The position numbers and the translations under genes are program-made. A stretch of DNA of 64,000 nucleotides, from contig NZ_SRSO01000027.1 in the NCBI RefSeq assembly GCF_004791695.1, positions 1-64,000 on the forward strand, in the 5' to 3' direction. Shown piece after piece: positions 9,039 to 17,665 of the stretch (position 1 is its first letter; each line of letters starts with the position of its first letter). This DNA is from Flavivirga rizhaonensis. Its GTDB lineage: Bacteria; Bacteroidota; Bacteroidia; Flavobacteriales; Flavobacteriaceae. A model generated the notes under the pieces. It worked only from the letters and a program-made list of their open reading frames with translations, did not search any database and was not told the origin of the DNA.

Positions 9039-9097
9039 CTATATATTCTTCAGGCTATCATTGTAATTTTTACAATTACAACATCAAAATATTTTTT
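9015..9097 (+). promoter_or_regulatory. candidate thr attenuator structures
   Basis: Three pairings exclude one another. CAACCC (9019-9024) pairs with GGGTTG (9029-9034) across the leader stop. ATTACAA (9015-9021), inside the Thr/Ile codons, can instead pair with TTGTAAT (9061-9067). TTGTAA (9061-9066) can pair with TTACAA (9070-9075), with a run of six T at 9092-9097. This is the layout expected if ribosome position on the leader codons chooses the fold. The stems are AT-rich and no classical strong terminator is seen, so the mechanism is inference. Confidence 0.45.
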
Positions 9098-9120
9098 CAA
9101 TTATCAATTCATTAAAAAAA

Positions 9121-11565
9121 ATGAAAGTTTTAAAATTTGGGGGAACTTCAGTAGGTTCTGCAAAAAACATAAATAATGTCATAGACATTTTAACTAGGTA
9201 TTCACAAAAAGATTCCATTATATGCGTTGTATCTGCCGTTGGTGGTATTACAGATAAGCTGCTTTTAGCTGGTAAGCAGGCTCAAAATAAAGACACTAGT
9301 TTTAAAGACACCTTTAATATTATAAAAGATATTCATTTAAATATTTTAAATGAATTAAATCCACATAATGCTAGTTCAATTATAACATATACAGAAACCA
9401 GATTAGAAGAATTAAAAAATTTACTGGATGGTATCTATCTAATAAATGAGTTATCTCCAAAAACATCGGATAAACTGGTGAGTTTTGGAGAATTGTTATC
9501 ATCCTATATAATTTCTGAAACTATGAAAAATCGTAGTTTATCTGCAGATCGTAAGAATTCTCAGGAATTAATCACAACAAATTCAAATTTCACAAAGGCA
9601 GAAGTTGAATATAGTCTTACTAATAAAAATATAGTAGATTATTTTAAAGCAGCAATACAGAAAATTACTATTCTTCCTGGGTTTGTATCAAAATCTATCG
9701 CAGGAGAACAAACAACTTTGGGGCGTGGTGGTTCAGACTTTACTGCAGCTATTATTGCTGCTGCATTAAAAGTAGAACAATTAGAGATTTGGACAGACGT
9801 TAGTGGCATGTATACTACCAACCCAAAATTGGTAAAACAAGCCTACCCTATCGAAAAAATCTCATATCAGGAGGCTATGGAATTATCACACTTTGGTGCT
9901 AAAGTTTTATATCCACCAACAGTGCAACCTGTCTTAGATCTAGAAATCCCAATTCATATAAAAAATACATTAGAACCAAATGCTGTTGGAACTATTATTT
10001 CTAATGAGAAAACAAATGCTGTATCACCTGTAAAAGGAATCAGTAATATTGGAAATATTGCGTTATTAACTCTAGAAGGTAGTGGTATGGTTGGTATTCC
10101 TGGTTTTTCTAAAAGGTTATTTGAAACCTTATCTCAGGAAAAAATTAATATCATCTTAATTACTCAAGCATCGTCTGAGCATTCTATTTGTTTAGGTATT
10201 GAAGAAAAAGATGCTGAAATGGCTAAACAAGCTATTGATGCTGCTTTTGAAAACGAAATTGCTTTAAATAAAATAAACCCAATAATAGTTGAAACTAATC
10301 TTTCTATTGTTGCGCTTGTTGGCGACAACATGAAAAATCATCAAGGCATTAGTGGCAAAATGTTCAGTACTTTAGGTAAAAACAATATTAACATCCGTGC
10401 TATTGCACAAGGAGCATCCGAGAAGAATATTTCAGCCGTAATATCAGAAAACGATGTAAAAAAGGCTTTAAATACCTTGCACGAGCAATTCTTTGAAATT
10501 GAAACGAAACAACTAAATGTATTTATTACAGGCGTTGGAAATGTTGGAGAAAAGTTAGTAGATCAAATACAGCAACAAAACGACTATTTAAAGGAAAATT
10601 TAAAAATCAATATACGCATTGCCGGATTATCAAACTCCAGAACAATGATTTTTAATGATGCTGGTATAGACTTGAAAAACTGGAAAGATAAACTCGCTTC
10701 TGGAGAAAAAGCTACTTTAGAAGGCTTTTTTGAAAAAACAAAGTCTCTTAATTTACGTAATAGCATCTTTGTTGATGTGACAGCAAATAAAGACGTTGCA
10801 AATTTATATGCCGACTATTTACGCCAAAGTATTGGTGTTGTAGCTTGTAATAAAATTGCATGCTCTAGCGATTATGAAAATTACAGTTTATTAAAACGAC
10901 TATCCCTTAAATATAGTGCACCATATTTATTTGAAACCAATGTAGGTGCTGGTCTGCCCGTTATTGACACACTAAATAATTTAATTGCTTCTGGTGATAA
11001 AATCACATCCATTCAAGCTGTTTTATCTGGAAGTTTAAATTTTGTATTCAATAATTTTAATGATACAACTAAATTTTATGATGTTGTTAAACAAGCGGCT
11101 GCAGAAGGCTATACAGAGCCAGACCCAAGAATAGATTTAAGTGGTGTTGATGTGGCTAGAAAAATATTGATTTTAGCTCGAGAAAGTGGTATGGAAATGA
11201 ATTTGGAAGATATTTCGAATACACCTTTCTTATCGGAATCAGGGTTGAAAAGCGGTTCAGTCGATGATTTTTATAAAACATTAATTGACGATGAAACACA
11301 TTATCAAAGTTTATACGCTTCCGCGAAAGCGAAAAACTGTCAATTAAAATATGTGGCACAATTAAACAATGGTAAAGCAAATGTTGGTTTACAAGAAATA
11401 CCAAAAGGTCATCCTTTTTACAATCTACAAGGTAAGGATAATATTGTGATGTTTTACACACAACGTTACCCAGAACAGCCTATGATTATTAAAGGTGCTG
11501 GTGCTGGTGCAGAGGTAACAGCTTCAGGGTTATTTGCCGATATTATTAGAATTGGGAATAATTAA
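9121..11565 (+). CDS. thrA: bifunctional aspartokinase / homoserine dehydrogenase
   Basis: This 814-residue enzyme catalyses the first and third steps from aspartate to threonine. The aspartokinase half begins with KFGGTSVG (residues 5-12) and contains TLGRGGSDFTAA. Two ACT-type regulatory segments follow at about 315-450 (GSGMVGIPGFSKRLF, and IVALVGDNMKNHQGI). The homoserine dehydrogenase half starts at about 465 with the NAD(P)-binding ITGVGNVGEKL and holds VLSGSLNFVFN and EPDPRIDLSGVDVARK. The length matches ThrA/MetL-type fusions. It is the first gene of thrA-thrB-thrC and lies just after the leader peptide, so threonine feedback and attenuation are both likely. Confidence 0.95.
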   Translation: MKVLKFGGTSVGSAKNINNVIDILTRYSQKDSIICVVSAVGGITDKLLLAGKQAQNKDTSFKDTFNIIKDIHLNILNELNPHNASSIITYTETRLEELKNLLDGIYLINELSPKTSDKLVSFGELLSSYIISETMKNRSLSADRKNSQELITTNSNFTKAEVEYSLTNKNIVDYFKAAIQKITILPGFVSKSIAGEQTTLGRGGSDFTAAIIAAALKVEQLEIWTDVSGMYTTNPKLVKQAYPIEKISYQEAMELSHFGAKVLYPPTVQPVLDLEIPIHIKNTLEPNAVGTIISNEKTNAVSPVKGISNIGNIALLTLEGSGMVGIPGFSKRLFETLSQEKINIILITQASSEHSICLGIEEKDAEMAKQAIDAAFENEIALNKINPIIVETNLSIVALVGDNMKNHQGISGKMFSTLGKNNINIRAIAQGASEKNISAVISENDVKKALNTLHEQFFEIETKQLNVFITGVGNVGEKLVDQIQQQNDYLKENLKINIRIAGLSNSRTMIFNDAGIDLKNWKDKLASGEKATLEGFFEKTKSLNLRNSIFVDVTANKDVANLYADYLRQSIGVVACNKIACSSDYENYSLLKRLSLKYSAPYLFETNVGAGLPVIDTLNNLIASGDKITSIQAVLSGSLNFVFNNFNDTTKFYDVVKQAAAEGYTEPDPRIDLSGVDVARKILILARESGMEMNLEDISNTPFLSESGLKSGSVDDFYKTLIDDETHYQSLYASAKAKNCQLKYVAQLNNGKANVGLQEIPKGHPFYNLQGKDNIVMFYTQRYPEQPMIIKGAGAGAEVTASGLFADIIRIGNN

Positions 11566-11569
11566 AAAA

Positions 11570-11645
11570 AGACAAGAGAATAAAGAAAAGAGAATAATGA
11601 CTTAGTAGTTGAAGTCTATTTTCTTTTCTCTATTTTCTTTTTTCT
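11570..11645. repeat. inverted heptad arrays between thrA and thrB
   Basis: Four 7-bp units lie head to tail at 11570-11597 (AGACAAG, AGAATAA, AGAAAAG, AGAATAA). After a 13-base spacer, five units follow in the opposite orientation at 11611-11645, which on the minus strand begin AGAAAAA, AGAAAAT, AGAGAAA. Together they can fold into a long imperfect hairpin. They begin 4 bases after the thrA stop and fill the whole gap to thrB. No open frame lies inside. Confidence 0.7.
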
Positions 11646-11652
11646 ATAAATT

Positions 11653-12576
11653 ATGAAAAACGAAATAAAAATATTTTCGCCTGCAACAGTTGCCAATGTA
11701 GCCTGTGGATTTGATGTGCTAGGGTTCTGCTTAGACAGTATTGGCGATGAGATGGTCATTAGAAAAATTGATAAAAAAGGGATTTATATCACCAAAATTG
11801 AAGGGTTTGATTTACCATTTGAAACTGAGTTAAATGTTGCCGGTGTTTCTGCTTTAGCTATGTATGAAGCGGTAAAACCAGAATGCGGTTTTGAAATTGA
11901 AATTTACAAAAACATAAAACCTGGGAGCGGTATTGGTAGTAGTGCTGCTAGTGCTGTTGGTAGCGTTTTTGGAATGAATGAACTTTTAGGAAGACCTTAT
12001 AACAAAACCGAATTAACGCAATTTGCCATTAAAGGAGAAGCTTTAGCCAGCAAATGTGAGCATGCAGACAACCTTGCTCCTGCCATTTTTGGAGGCTTTA
12101 CATTGGTGAAAAGTATTTCCCCTTTAGAGATTCTGGAAATTCCTTCCCCAGAAGATTTATATGCAACAATTATTCATCCGCAGATAGAAGTAAAAACGTC
12201 TGAAGCTAGAGCAATTCTTCCTAAAGAAGTGCCTCTGCAAGACGCTATTAGCCAATGGGCAAATTTTGGAAGTTTAATTCATGGCCTACATACAAGTGAT
12301 TATAATGTAATACAAAAATCGCTGCACGATGTTATTGTAGAGCCTTATAGAAGTCAATTAATCCCTTATTATAAAGAAGTAAAAGAAGCTTCGCTAGATC
12401 ATGGGGCTTTGGGTGCTGGAATATCAGGTTCTGGCCCTTCTATTTTTACATTAAGTAAAGGATTAGAAAACGCTAAAAGTGTAAAAGACGCTATGAATAA
12501 AGTGTACTCAGAAACGGGAATAACATTTGAAATTCATGTAACAAAAATTAATACGGAGGGAATAAAGATTTATTGA
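11653..12576 (+). CDS. thrB: homoserine kinase
   Basis: This 307-residue GHMP-family kinase phosphorylates homoserine, the fourth step of the threonine pathway. The ATP-binding loop PGSGIGSSAASA is at about residues 90-101. The N-terminal SPATVANVACGFDVLG and the C-terminal GAGISGSGPSIFTL are family signatures. The length is normal. It lies 87 bases after thrA, a gap taken up by heptad repeats, and its TGA stop overlaps the first unit of the next heptad array. Confidence 0.95.
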   Translation: MKNEIKIFSPATVANVACGFDVLGFCLDSIGDEMVIRKIDKKGIYITKIEGFDLPFETELNVAGVSALAMYEAVKPECGFEIEIYKNIKPGSGIGSSAASAVGSVFGMNELLGRPYNKTELTQFAIKGEALASKCEHADNLAPAIFGGFTLVKSISPLEILEIPSPEDLYATIIHPQIEVKTSEARAILPKEVPLQDAISQWANFGSLIHGLHTSDYNVIQKSLHDVIVEPYRSQLIPYYKEVKEASLDHGALGAGISGSGPSIFTLSKGLENAKSVKDAMNKVYSETGITFEIHVTKINTEGIKIY

Positions 12577-12637
12577 CTGAAGACTGAAGACTGAAGACTG
12601 AAGACTGAAGACTGAAGACTGAAGACTGAAGACTGAA
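12575..12637 (+). repeat. nine perfect tandem copies of the heptad GACTGAA
   Basis: The 7-bp unit GACTGAA is repeated nine times without error over 63 bases. It begins inside the TGA stop of thrB and ends 20 bases before the start of the four-helix-bundle gene. Perfect identity of all units points to recent expansion or active upkeep. Confidence 0.95.
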
Positions 12638-12657
12638 ATTTAATATATTTTAATTAT

Positions 12658-13014
12658 ATGAATAAATTCAAATTTGAAAAGCTAATTATTTGGCAAAAGG
12701 CAATGGATTTTGGAGAAGATATCGATAAAATTACTAATAGTTTTCCAGACAAAGAAAAGTTTAACTTATCATCTCAAATAAGAAGAGCAGCAGATTCAAT
12801 AGCATTAAATATTTCTGAAGAATCTATCGGTCAGTCTAACCCAGAACAAAAAAAATTTATTGGTTACTCCATTCGTTCTTTAGCAGAAGTTGTTACCTGC
12901 CTCTTTAAAGCCAAAAGTAGAAAATACATTTCTGAAAATGATTTTACAGGTTTTTACAATGATGCTTTTGGCCTAATGAACATGATGCACGCATTTAGAA
13001 AAAATATTAACTAA
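12658..13014 (+). CDS. four-helix-bundle protein, 23S rRNA intervening-sequence (S23/IVP) family
   Basis: This 118-residue protein matches the family found in 23S rRNA intervening sequences of some bacteria and related to the Avd accessory protein of diversity-generating retroelements. Signatures are the N-terminal FEKLIIWQKAMDFGEDI, the middle LSSQIRRAADSIALNISEES and the C-terminal GYSIRSLAEVVTCL. It should fold as a small all-helical bundle that oligomerises and may bind nucleic acid; no enzyme function is known. No reverse transcriptase or template repeat lies near it. It interrupts the threonine operon between thrB and thrC and is bracketed by heptad arrays in inverted orientation (12575-12637 and 13032-13059), as if the whole block had been inserted. 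Confidence 0.85.
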   Translation: MNKFKFEKLIIWQKAMDFGEDIDKITNSFPDKEKFNLSSQIRRAADSIALNISEESIGQSNPEQKKFIGYSIRSLAEVVTCLFKAKSRKYISENDFTGFYNDAFGLMNMMHAFRKNIN

Positions 13015-13031
13015 AACTCCCACAAACTGAA

Positions 13032-13059
13032 TTCGGTCTTCCGTCTTCCGTCTGTGGTC
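13032..13059 (-). repeat. four heptads in reverse orientation after the four-helix-bundle gene
   Basis: Read on the minus strand these are the units GACCACA, GACGGAA (twice) and GACCGAA. They are relatives of the GACTGAA units on the other side of the gene but point towards them. They end 9 bases before the thrC start codon. Confidence 0.85.
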
Positions 13060-13068
13060 TATTAAAAA

Positions 13069-14361
13069 ATGAATTACTACTCACTAAACAAACAAGCACC
13101 TAACACCTCTTTTAAAGACGCTGTAATAAAAGGATTAGCACCAGATAAAGGACTCTATTTTCCTGAAAGTATTACGCCTTTAAGTGGTGACTTCTATAAA
13201 AATATAGATCAATTATCACATTCGGAGATTGCATTTCAGGCAATTAAACAATTTGTAGATCCAGAAATTCCAGAAGACGTTTTAAAAACAATTATTGAAG
13301 AAACATTATCTTTTAAGTTTCCTGTGGTTCAATTAAATGATAATATCTCAACTTTAGAATTATTTCATGGTCCAACCATGGCATTTAAAGATGTAGGTGC
13401 ACGCTTTATGGCGCGTTGTTTAGGCTATTTTAATAAAGATAACAATAATGAGGTTACTGTTCTAGTAGCTACTTCTGGAGATACAGGTGGCGCCGTAGCT
13501 AATGGTTTTTTAGGTGTTAAAGGCGTCAATGTGGTTATACTCTACCCTAGCGGAAAAGTAAGTGATATTCAAGAAAAACAGTTAACTACTCTCGGTCAAA
13601 ACATCACAGCTTTAGAAATCAACGGTACATTTGATGATTGCCAAGCTATGGTAAAAAGGGCGTTTTTAGATGAAACTTTAACTAGTAACATGCAGTTAAC
13701 TTCTGCCAACTCAATAAACGTAGCACGTTGGTTACCGCAGTTATTTTATTTTATGTTTGCATACAAGCAATTACATAAAAAATTCGATGATATCGTATTT
13801 TCTGTACCAAGTGGAAACTTCGGAAATGTTTGTGCTGGCATGATGGCGCAGCAACTAGGCCTACCAATTAATCATTTTATTGCATCAAATAACGTAAACA
13901 ATGTGGTTACTGAATATTTAAAAACACAGCTATACACTCCTAAACCATCAGTACAGACTATAAGTAATGCTATGGATGTAGGAGATCCTAGTAACTTTAT
14001 TCGTATTCAAGAAATCTATAAAAACAAATTTGAGACCTTAAAGGACAACATATCTTCTTTTAGTTTTTCTGATGATGATACCAGAGAAGCTATGAAAGAA
14101 ATCTATACGCAATATAACTATGTAACAGATCCACATGGTGCTGTTGGTTATTTAGGGTCTAAAGCCTATTTAAAAGAGAATCCCGGTGCACACTGTGTGT
14201 TTTTAGAAACGGCACATCCTACCAAGTTTTTAGATGTAGTTGAAGCCGTTATAAAAGAGGAACAACCATTACCAGAACAAATTCAATCGGTTATGGGCAA
14301 AGAAAAAGTTGCTATAGAAATTTCTACTTACGACGATTTAAAAGCTTTTTTATTGAAATAA
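13069..14361 (+). CDS. thrC: threonine synthase
   Basis: This 430-residue PLP enzyme converts O-phosphohomoserine to threonine. HGPTMAFKDVGARF at about residues 100-113 carries the PLP-binding Lys, and VATSGDTGGAVANGF is the phosphate-binding loop. NFGNVCAGMMA and the N-terminal YYSLNKQAPNTSF fit the family, and the length is usual for it. It ends the operon; a strong terminator follows 20 bases after the stop. The four-helix-bundle block separates it from thrB by 492 bases, so expression depends on read-through of the repeats or a local promoter. Confidence 0.95.
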   Translation: MNYYSLNKQAPNTSFKDAVIKGLAPDKGLYFPESITPLSGDFYKNIDQLSHSEIAFQAIKQFVDPEIPEDVLKTIIEETLSFKFPVVQLNDNISTLELFHGPTMAFKDVGARFMARCLGYFNKDNNNEVTVLVATSGDTGGAVANGFLGVKGVNVVILYPSGKVSDIQEKQLTTLGQNITALEINGTFDDCQAMVKRAFLDETLTSNMQLTSANSINVARWLPQLFYFMFAYKQLHKKFDDIVFSVPSGNFGNVCAGMMAQQLGLPINHFIASNNVNNVVTEYLKTQLYTPKPSVQTISNAMDVGDPSNFIRIQEIYKNKFETLKDNISSFSFSDDDTREAMKEIYTQYNYVTDPHGAVGYLGSKAYLKENPGAHCVFLETAHPTKFLDVVEAVIKEEQPLPEQIQSVMGKEKVAIEISTYDDLKAFLLK

Positions 14362-14380
14362 AACAACCTTTATTTCTTTA

Positions 14381-14408
14381 ATGCCACGGTCTTATCGTGG
14401 CATTTTTT
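14381..14408 (+). terminator. terminator of the threonine operon
   Basis: ATGCCACG (14381-14388) and CGTGGCAT (14396-14403) form a perfect 8-bp stem with a 7-base loop, followed by a run of six T. Confidence 0.92.
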
Positions 14409-14480
14409 GTTTGTTACACGTCATTTGAGTTTATAAAAAATTTAATCTAGCTTCGTTTTAAAGTTGTATTTAATTATTAA

Positions 14481-14507
14481 GGTTATTTCAAATGAGAATT
14501 GGTATTA
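14481..14507 (+). repeat. 27-bp dispersed repeat, copy 1
   Basis: The 27 bases beginning GGTTATTTCAAATGAGAATT recur without a mismatch at 28758-28784. Flanking bases differ. The rest of the 14409-14658 gap is AT-rich with nothing else recognised. Confidence 0.75.
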
Positions 14508-14658
14508 ATTAAATAGCCTATAATCTTTATTGATTTTATAGAAAAAAATAACTAATTTGGTTTACTTTACTGAATTAGTTTAGACGAAGCTGCCCTATTT
14601 TCTATTAAATGGTATAAATATTTTTGAAAAAAATGCATCATTATAATTGATTAGTTTT

Positions 14659-16059
14659 ATGAAAAAAAAGTTAGATAGGAGAAAAGCAATTAAAAATATG
14701 ATATTAGGAGCTGGAGCGATCCCTCTTCTATCAAATTCAGCATATGGTTTTAGAGATACCTATGATGCTAAAAATACAATTGCTGCTAAAAACTACGGAA
14801 ACAGTGATATTAAAAAACCTATAACAGCAATAACTTTAGGTGCTGGGTCTAGAGGGAATGTTTATGGAAATTATGGTGCTCAATTTTCAAACGAATTAGA
14901 TATTGTTGGAGTTGCAGAACCTATTCCAATTAGAAATGAACGTTATGCAATGAAACACAATATTCCTGATGAAAACAGATTCGTAACATGGGAACATGTA
15001 TTTCAGAAACCAAAATTTGCTGATGCCGTAATAATCACCACTCCAGATGATTTACACTACGCTCCTTGCATGAAAGCTCTGGAAATGGGATATGATGTGC
15101 TTTTAGAGAAACCAATAGCTCCAACCGAACAAGAATGCAGAAATATTCTTGCATTAGCAAAAAAGACAAATAGAATCGTAGCAGTGTGCCATGTACTACG
15201 CTATGCGCCTTATTTTATTAAGCTTAAAGAAATGATTGATTCTGGTACAGTAGGAGAACTTATCAGCATTCAACATTTAGAACCTATACAGCATATACAT
15301 ATGTCTCATTCATATGTTAGAGGGAACTGGCACAATTCGAAAAAAACGACACCAATTATACTTGCAAAATCTTGCCATGATTTAGATATTCTCAGATGGA
15401 TGATCGGTAAAAAGTGTAAAAGTATTTCTGCCTTTGGCAGTGTGAAATGGTTTAAAGAATCTAACGCTCCCGTGGGAAGCACAAATAGATGCACTGATGG
15501 CTGTGCTGTAGAATCTATATGTCCGTATTCAGCCTTAAAAATTTATCATAGAGATCGTGATTATACTTATGTATTTGATTTTCCTGAGGATGAATCCACA
15601 CATAGTGACTTTATTTTAGAGCAGTTAAAAACCACGAACTATGGTCGTTGTGTATATAAAATGGAAAATGATCAACCAGACCATTATGTTGCTTCTATGG
15701 AATTTGAAAACGATATTACTGTTAATTTTTCTATGGAAGCATTTACTTCATATCACGGAAGAAGGACTCGAATTATGGGCTCTCATGGTGATATTGTAGG
15801 AGATATGAATCAATTTATTCATACAGATTTTTTAAGTAATAAAGTTACCAAGTGGGATGTTAGTGTTGAAAATGTAGATAATTACAGTGGTCATGGCGGT
15901 GGAGACTGGGCTCTTGTATCCGACTGGATTAAAGCAGTAAAAGCACAAGATTCAAGTTTATTAACCTCTACAATTGATGCCTCAATAGAGAGTCATATTA
16001 TGGGGTTTATGGCAGAAAAAAGTAGAGAAACGAAACAGACAGTATCTATCAATTTATAA
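14659..16059 (+). CDS. Gfo/Idh/MocA-family oxidoreductase with twin-arginine signal
   Basis: This 466-residue protein is a predicted NAD(P)-dependent sugar or polyol dehydrogenase. The start is the ATG at 14659; a TTG 12 bases earlier also fits the frame but is less likely. The N-terminus KKLDRRKAIKNMILGAGAIP looks like a twin-arginine export signal. The Rossmann fold follows at about residue 60 (ITLGAGSRGNVYGNYG), then EKPIAPTEQECR with the family EKP motif at about 145. A Cys cluster (CTDGCAVESICPYS, about residues 280-293) is shared by a subset of this family and might bind metal. Substrate unknown. It stands alone on its strand. Confidence 0.85.
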   Translation: MKKKLDRRKAIKNMILGAGAIPLLSNSAYGFRDTYDAKNTIAAKNYGNSDIKKPITAITLGAGSRGNVYGNYGAQFSNELDIVGVAEPIPIRNERYAMKHNIPDENRFVTWEHVFQKPKFADAVIITTPDDLHYAPCMKALEMGYDVLLEKPIAPTEQECRNILALAKKTNRIVAVCHVLRYAPYFIKLKEMIDSGTVGELISIQHLEPIQHIHMSHSYVRGNWHNSKKTTPIILAKSCHDLDILRWMIGKKCKSISAFGSVKWFKESNAPVGSTNRCTDGCAVESICPYSALKIYHRDRDYTYVFDFPEDESTHSDFILEQLKTTNYGRCVYKMENDQPDHYVASMEFENDITVNFSMEAFTSYHGRRTRIMGSHGDIVGDMNQFIHTDFLSNKVTKWDVSVENVDNYSGHGGGDWALVSDWIKAVKAQDSSLLTSTIDASIESHIMGFMAEKSRETKQTVSINL

Positions 16060-16173
16060 CGTAAATCAAAATACACACTTTTACTATCAATATATTAAGC
16101 CTTATTTTCTATTTTCACAAAATATTGTATTAAGGTATATTTTAATACGATCAAAAAGAATATAGAGATTGTA

Positions 16174-16530
16174 TTAAGCTTCAGCCTTTTTATAAAATAG
16201 ATAAATCCAAATGGTTCTCGATAATCTAAAGTTTATGGTGCTGAACAAAATAGCAGATATTATAATTCCAAAAAAGGACGCTAAAAGGGATAAACCAAGA
16301 AAGAAATAAGAAATTATAAAAACGCCTATAAATTCCGCTACGGCTATAGCATAACTTACAAACATAGCGCCAAAGAAAAAACCAGGTTCTCTTTCAAATT
16401 TAAAGTTACAAGTTTTACACCTATCATTTATTTTTGGAATTCTAAACAACAACAAATTGCCATTTGAACTAAAAATGTCATTTTTTTTACATTGGGGACA
16501 TTTACCTTTTAAAATTGAAATTGGTTTCAT
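16174..16530 (-). CDS. DUF983 family membrane protein
   Basis: This 118-residue protein starts with a zinc-ribbon-like part (CPQC at 14-17 and CKTC at about 37-40) followed by two or three membrane segments (about 52-75 and 77-100). The pattern, with GKCPQC near the start and EPGFFFGAMFVSYA in the middle, fits DUF983. Its function is unknown. It lies tail to tail with the oxidoreductase and divergent from the AraC regulator. Confidence 0.85.
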   Translation of the reverse strand: MKPISILKGKCPQCKKNDIFSSNGNLLLFRIPKINDRCKTCNFKFEREPGFFFGAMFVSYAIAVAEFIGVFIISYFFLGLSLLASFFGIIISAILFSTINFRLSRTIWIYLFYKKAEA

Positions 16531-16632
16531 TTTTTACAATTGAGAATTATTCTGCAAATTTACTGTGGCACCTAAAAATAGAGTTCATAAATAATGCGCC
16601 ATTTTTTGTACTTTTAAGACATAATCAACATT

Positions 16633-17508
16633 ATGAAATCTATTCCAATTTTAAACATTCAGCAATTTGAGCAAGATGTACCCATGTCTGACTTCTACAG
16701 TAACGACCTAAAAAGTCATTTGGAAAGGAATAAAGGTTTTTTCAATAAGCCGCATAGGCATGATTTTTTTCTATGTGTTTTATTCTCCAAAGGGTCTGGT
16801 ATTCATGAAATAGATTTTAACACCTACACTGTAAAGCCTGGCAGCGTGTATTTTTTAAGACCAGGCCAAACACATTATTGGAAATTTGATACCAATCCAG
16901 AAGGATACATTTTTTTTCATACTCAGAACTTCTATGAACTTCATTTTTCAAAAAGTAAACTAGAACAATTCCCTTATTATTATTCATACAAAAATATACC
17001 TACACTCCATTTAAATTCAAATGAAATTGTATATTTAGAATCAACATTTAAGAACATTAACAACGAGTATTACAAAAGCTTAACCTATAAAAAACAAAAA
17101 ATAGCAAGTCTTATAAACACCGTTTATATAGATTTAGCAAGACTCTACAATATATTTGAACCCATAAAAGATATAACATCAGCTACATACATAGAAACAT
17201 TAAGGCATTTAGAAAAGATCGTTGATACATATTACAAAACAGAAAAATCGGCTACATTTTATGCTAATGAACTAAATATTACTTCCAAACATTTGAATAG
17301 AATTGTAAAAGCTACATTAGGAAAAACGACCACCGATTTAATCACAGAACGGGTCATCCTTGAATCTAAACGTTTAATTGTTCATTCTAAAAACTCTTTA
17401 TCTACTATTTCAGAAATATTAGGATACCAAGATTATGCATATTTCTCTAAAGTATTTAAGCAAAAAACAAATAGTACGCCTTTAGATTTTAAAAAAAGTT
17501 ATCAATAA
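16633..17508 (+). CDS. AraC-family transcriptional regulator
   Basis: This 291-residue protein has an N-terminal cupin-like sensing domain (KPHRHDFFLCVLFSKG, then VYFLRPGQTHYW at about 75-86) and a C-terminal double helix-turn-helix of the AraC type (about 190-290: FYANELNITSKHLNRIVK, and IVHSKNSLSTISEILGYQDY, YFSKVFKQKTNSTPLDFK). The small molecule it senses is unknown. Upstream bases TACTTTTA at about 16609 are one base away from the -7 consensus. No target operon is adjacent. Confidence 0.9.
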   Translation: MKSIPILNIQQFEQDVPMSDFYSNDLKSHLERNKGFFNKPHRHDFFLCVLFSKGSGIHEIDFNTYTVKPGSVYFLRPGQTHYWKFDTNPEGYIFFHTQNFYELHFSKSKLEQFPYYYSYKNIPTLHLNSNEIVYLESTFKNINNEYYKSLTYKKQKIASLINTVYIDLARLYNIFEPIKDITSATYIETLRHLEKIVDTYYKTEKSATFYANELNITSKHLNRIVKATLGKTTTDLITERVILESKRLIVHSKNSLSTISEILGYQDYAYFSKVFKQKTNSTPLDFKKSYQ

Positions 17509-17665
17509 TGTTTTATTGTAATACTTTTTCTCTCATATAAAGTACAATGTGTATTAGACCTAATACTAAATAAAACATATAGGCGTTAAATGTTAGATAA
17601 TGTAACGTCGGTTCGATTTAATTTTTTTATGAAAAACAATATTAAATCAATGATTTTCAAGTGTT

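Noticed and set aside
11156..11461. Minus-strand 101-residue frame within thrA
   Set aside because: It lies wholly opposite a clear thrA coding sequence and shows no protein family features.
12575..12637. Repeats with short units resembling a CRISPR array
   Set aside because: The units are 7 bp with no spacers between them and there are no cas genes, so it is a simple tandem repeat.
12658..13014. Diversity-generating retroelement because of the Avd-like protein
   Set aside because: No reverse transcriptase, template repeat or variable-repeat target lies nearby.
16127..16148. GTATTAA/TTAATAC hairpin between the oxidoreductase and the DUF983 gene
   Set aside because: The stem is only 7 bp of A/T pairs without a proper T-run; too weak to call a terminator.
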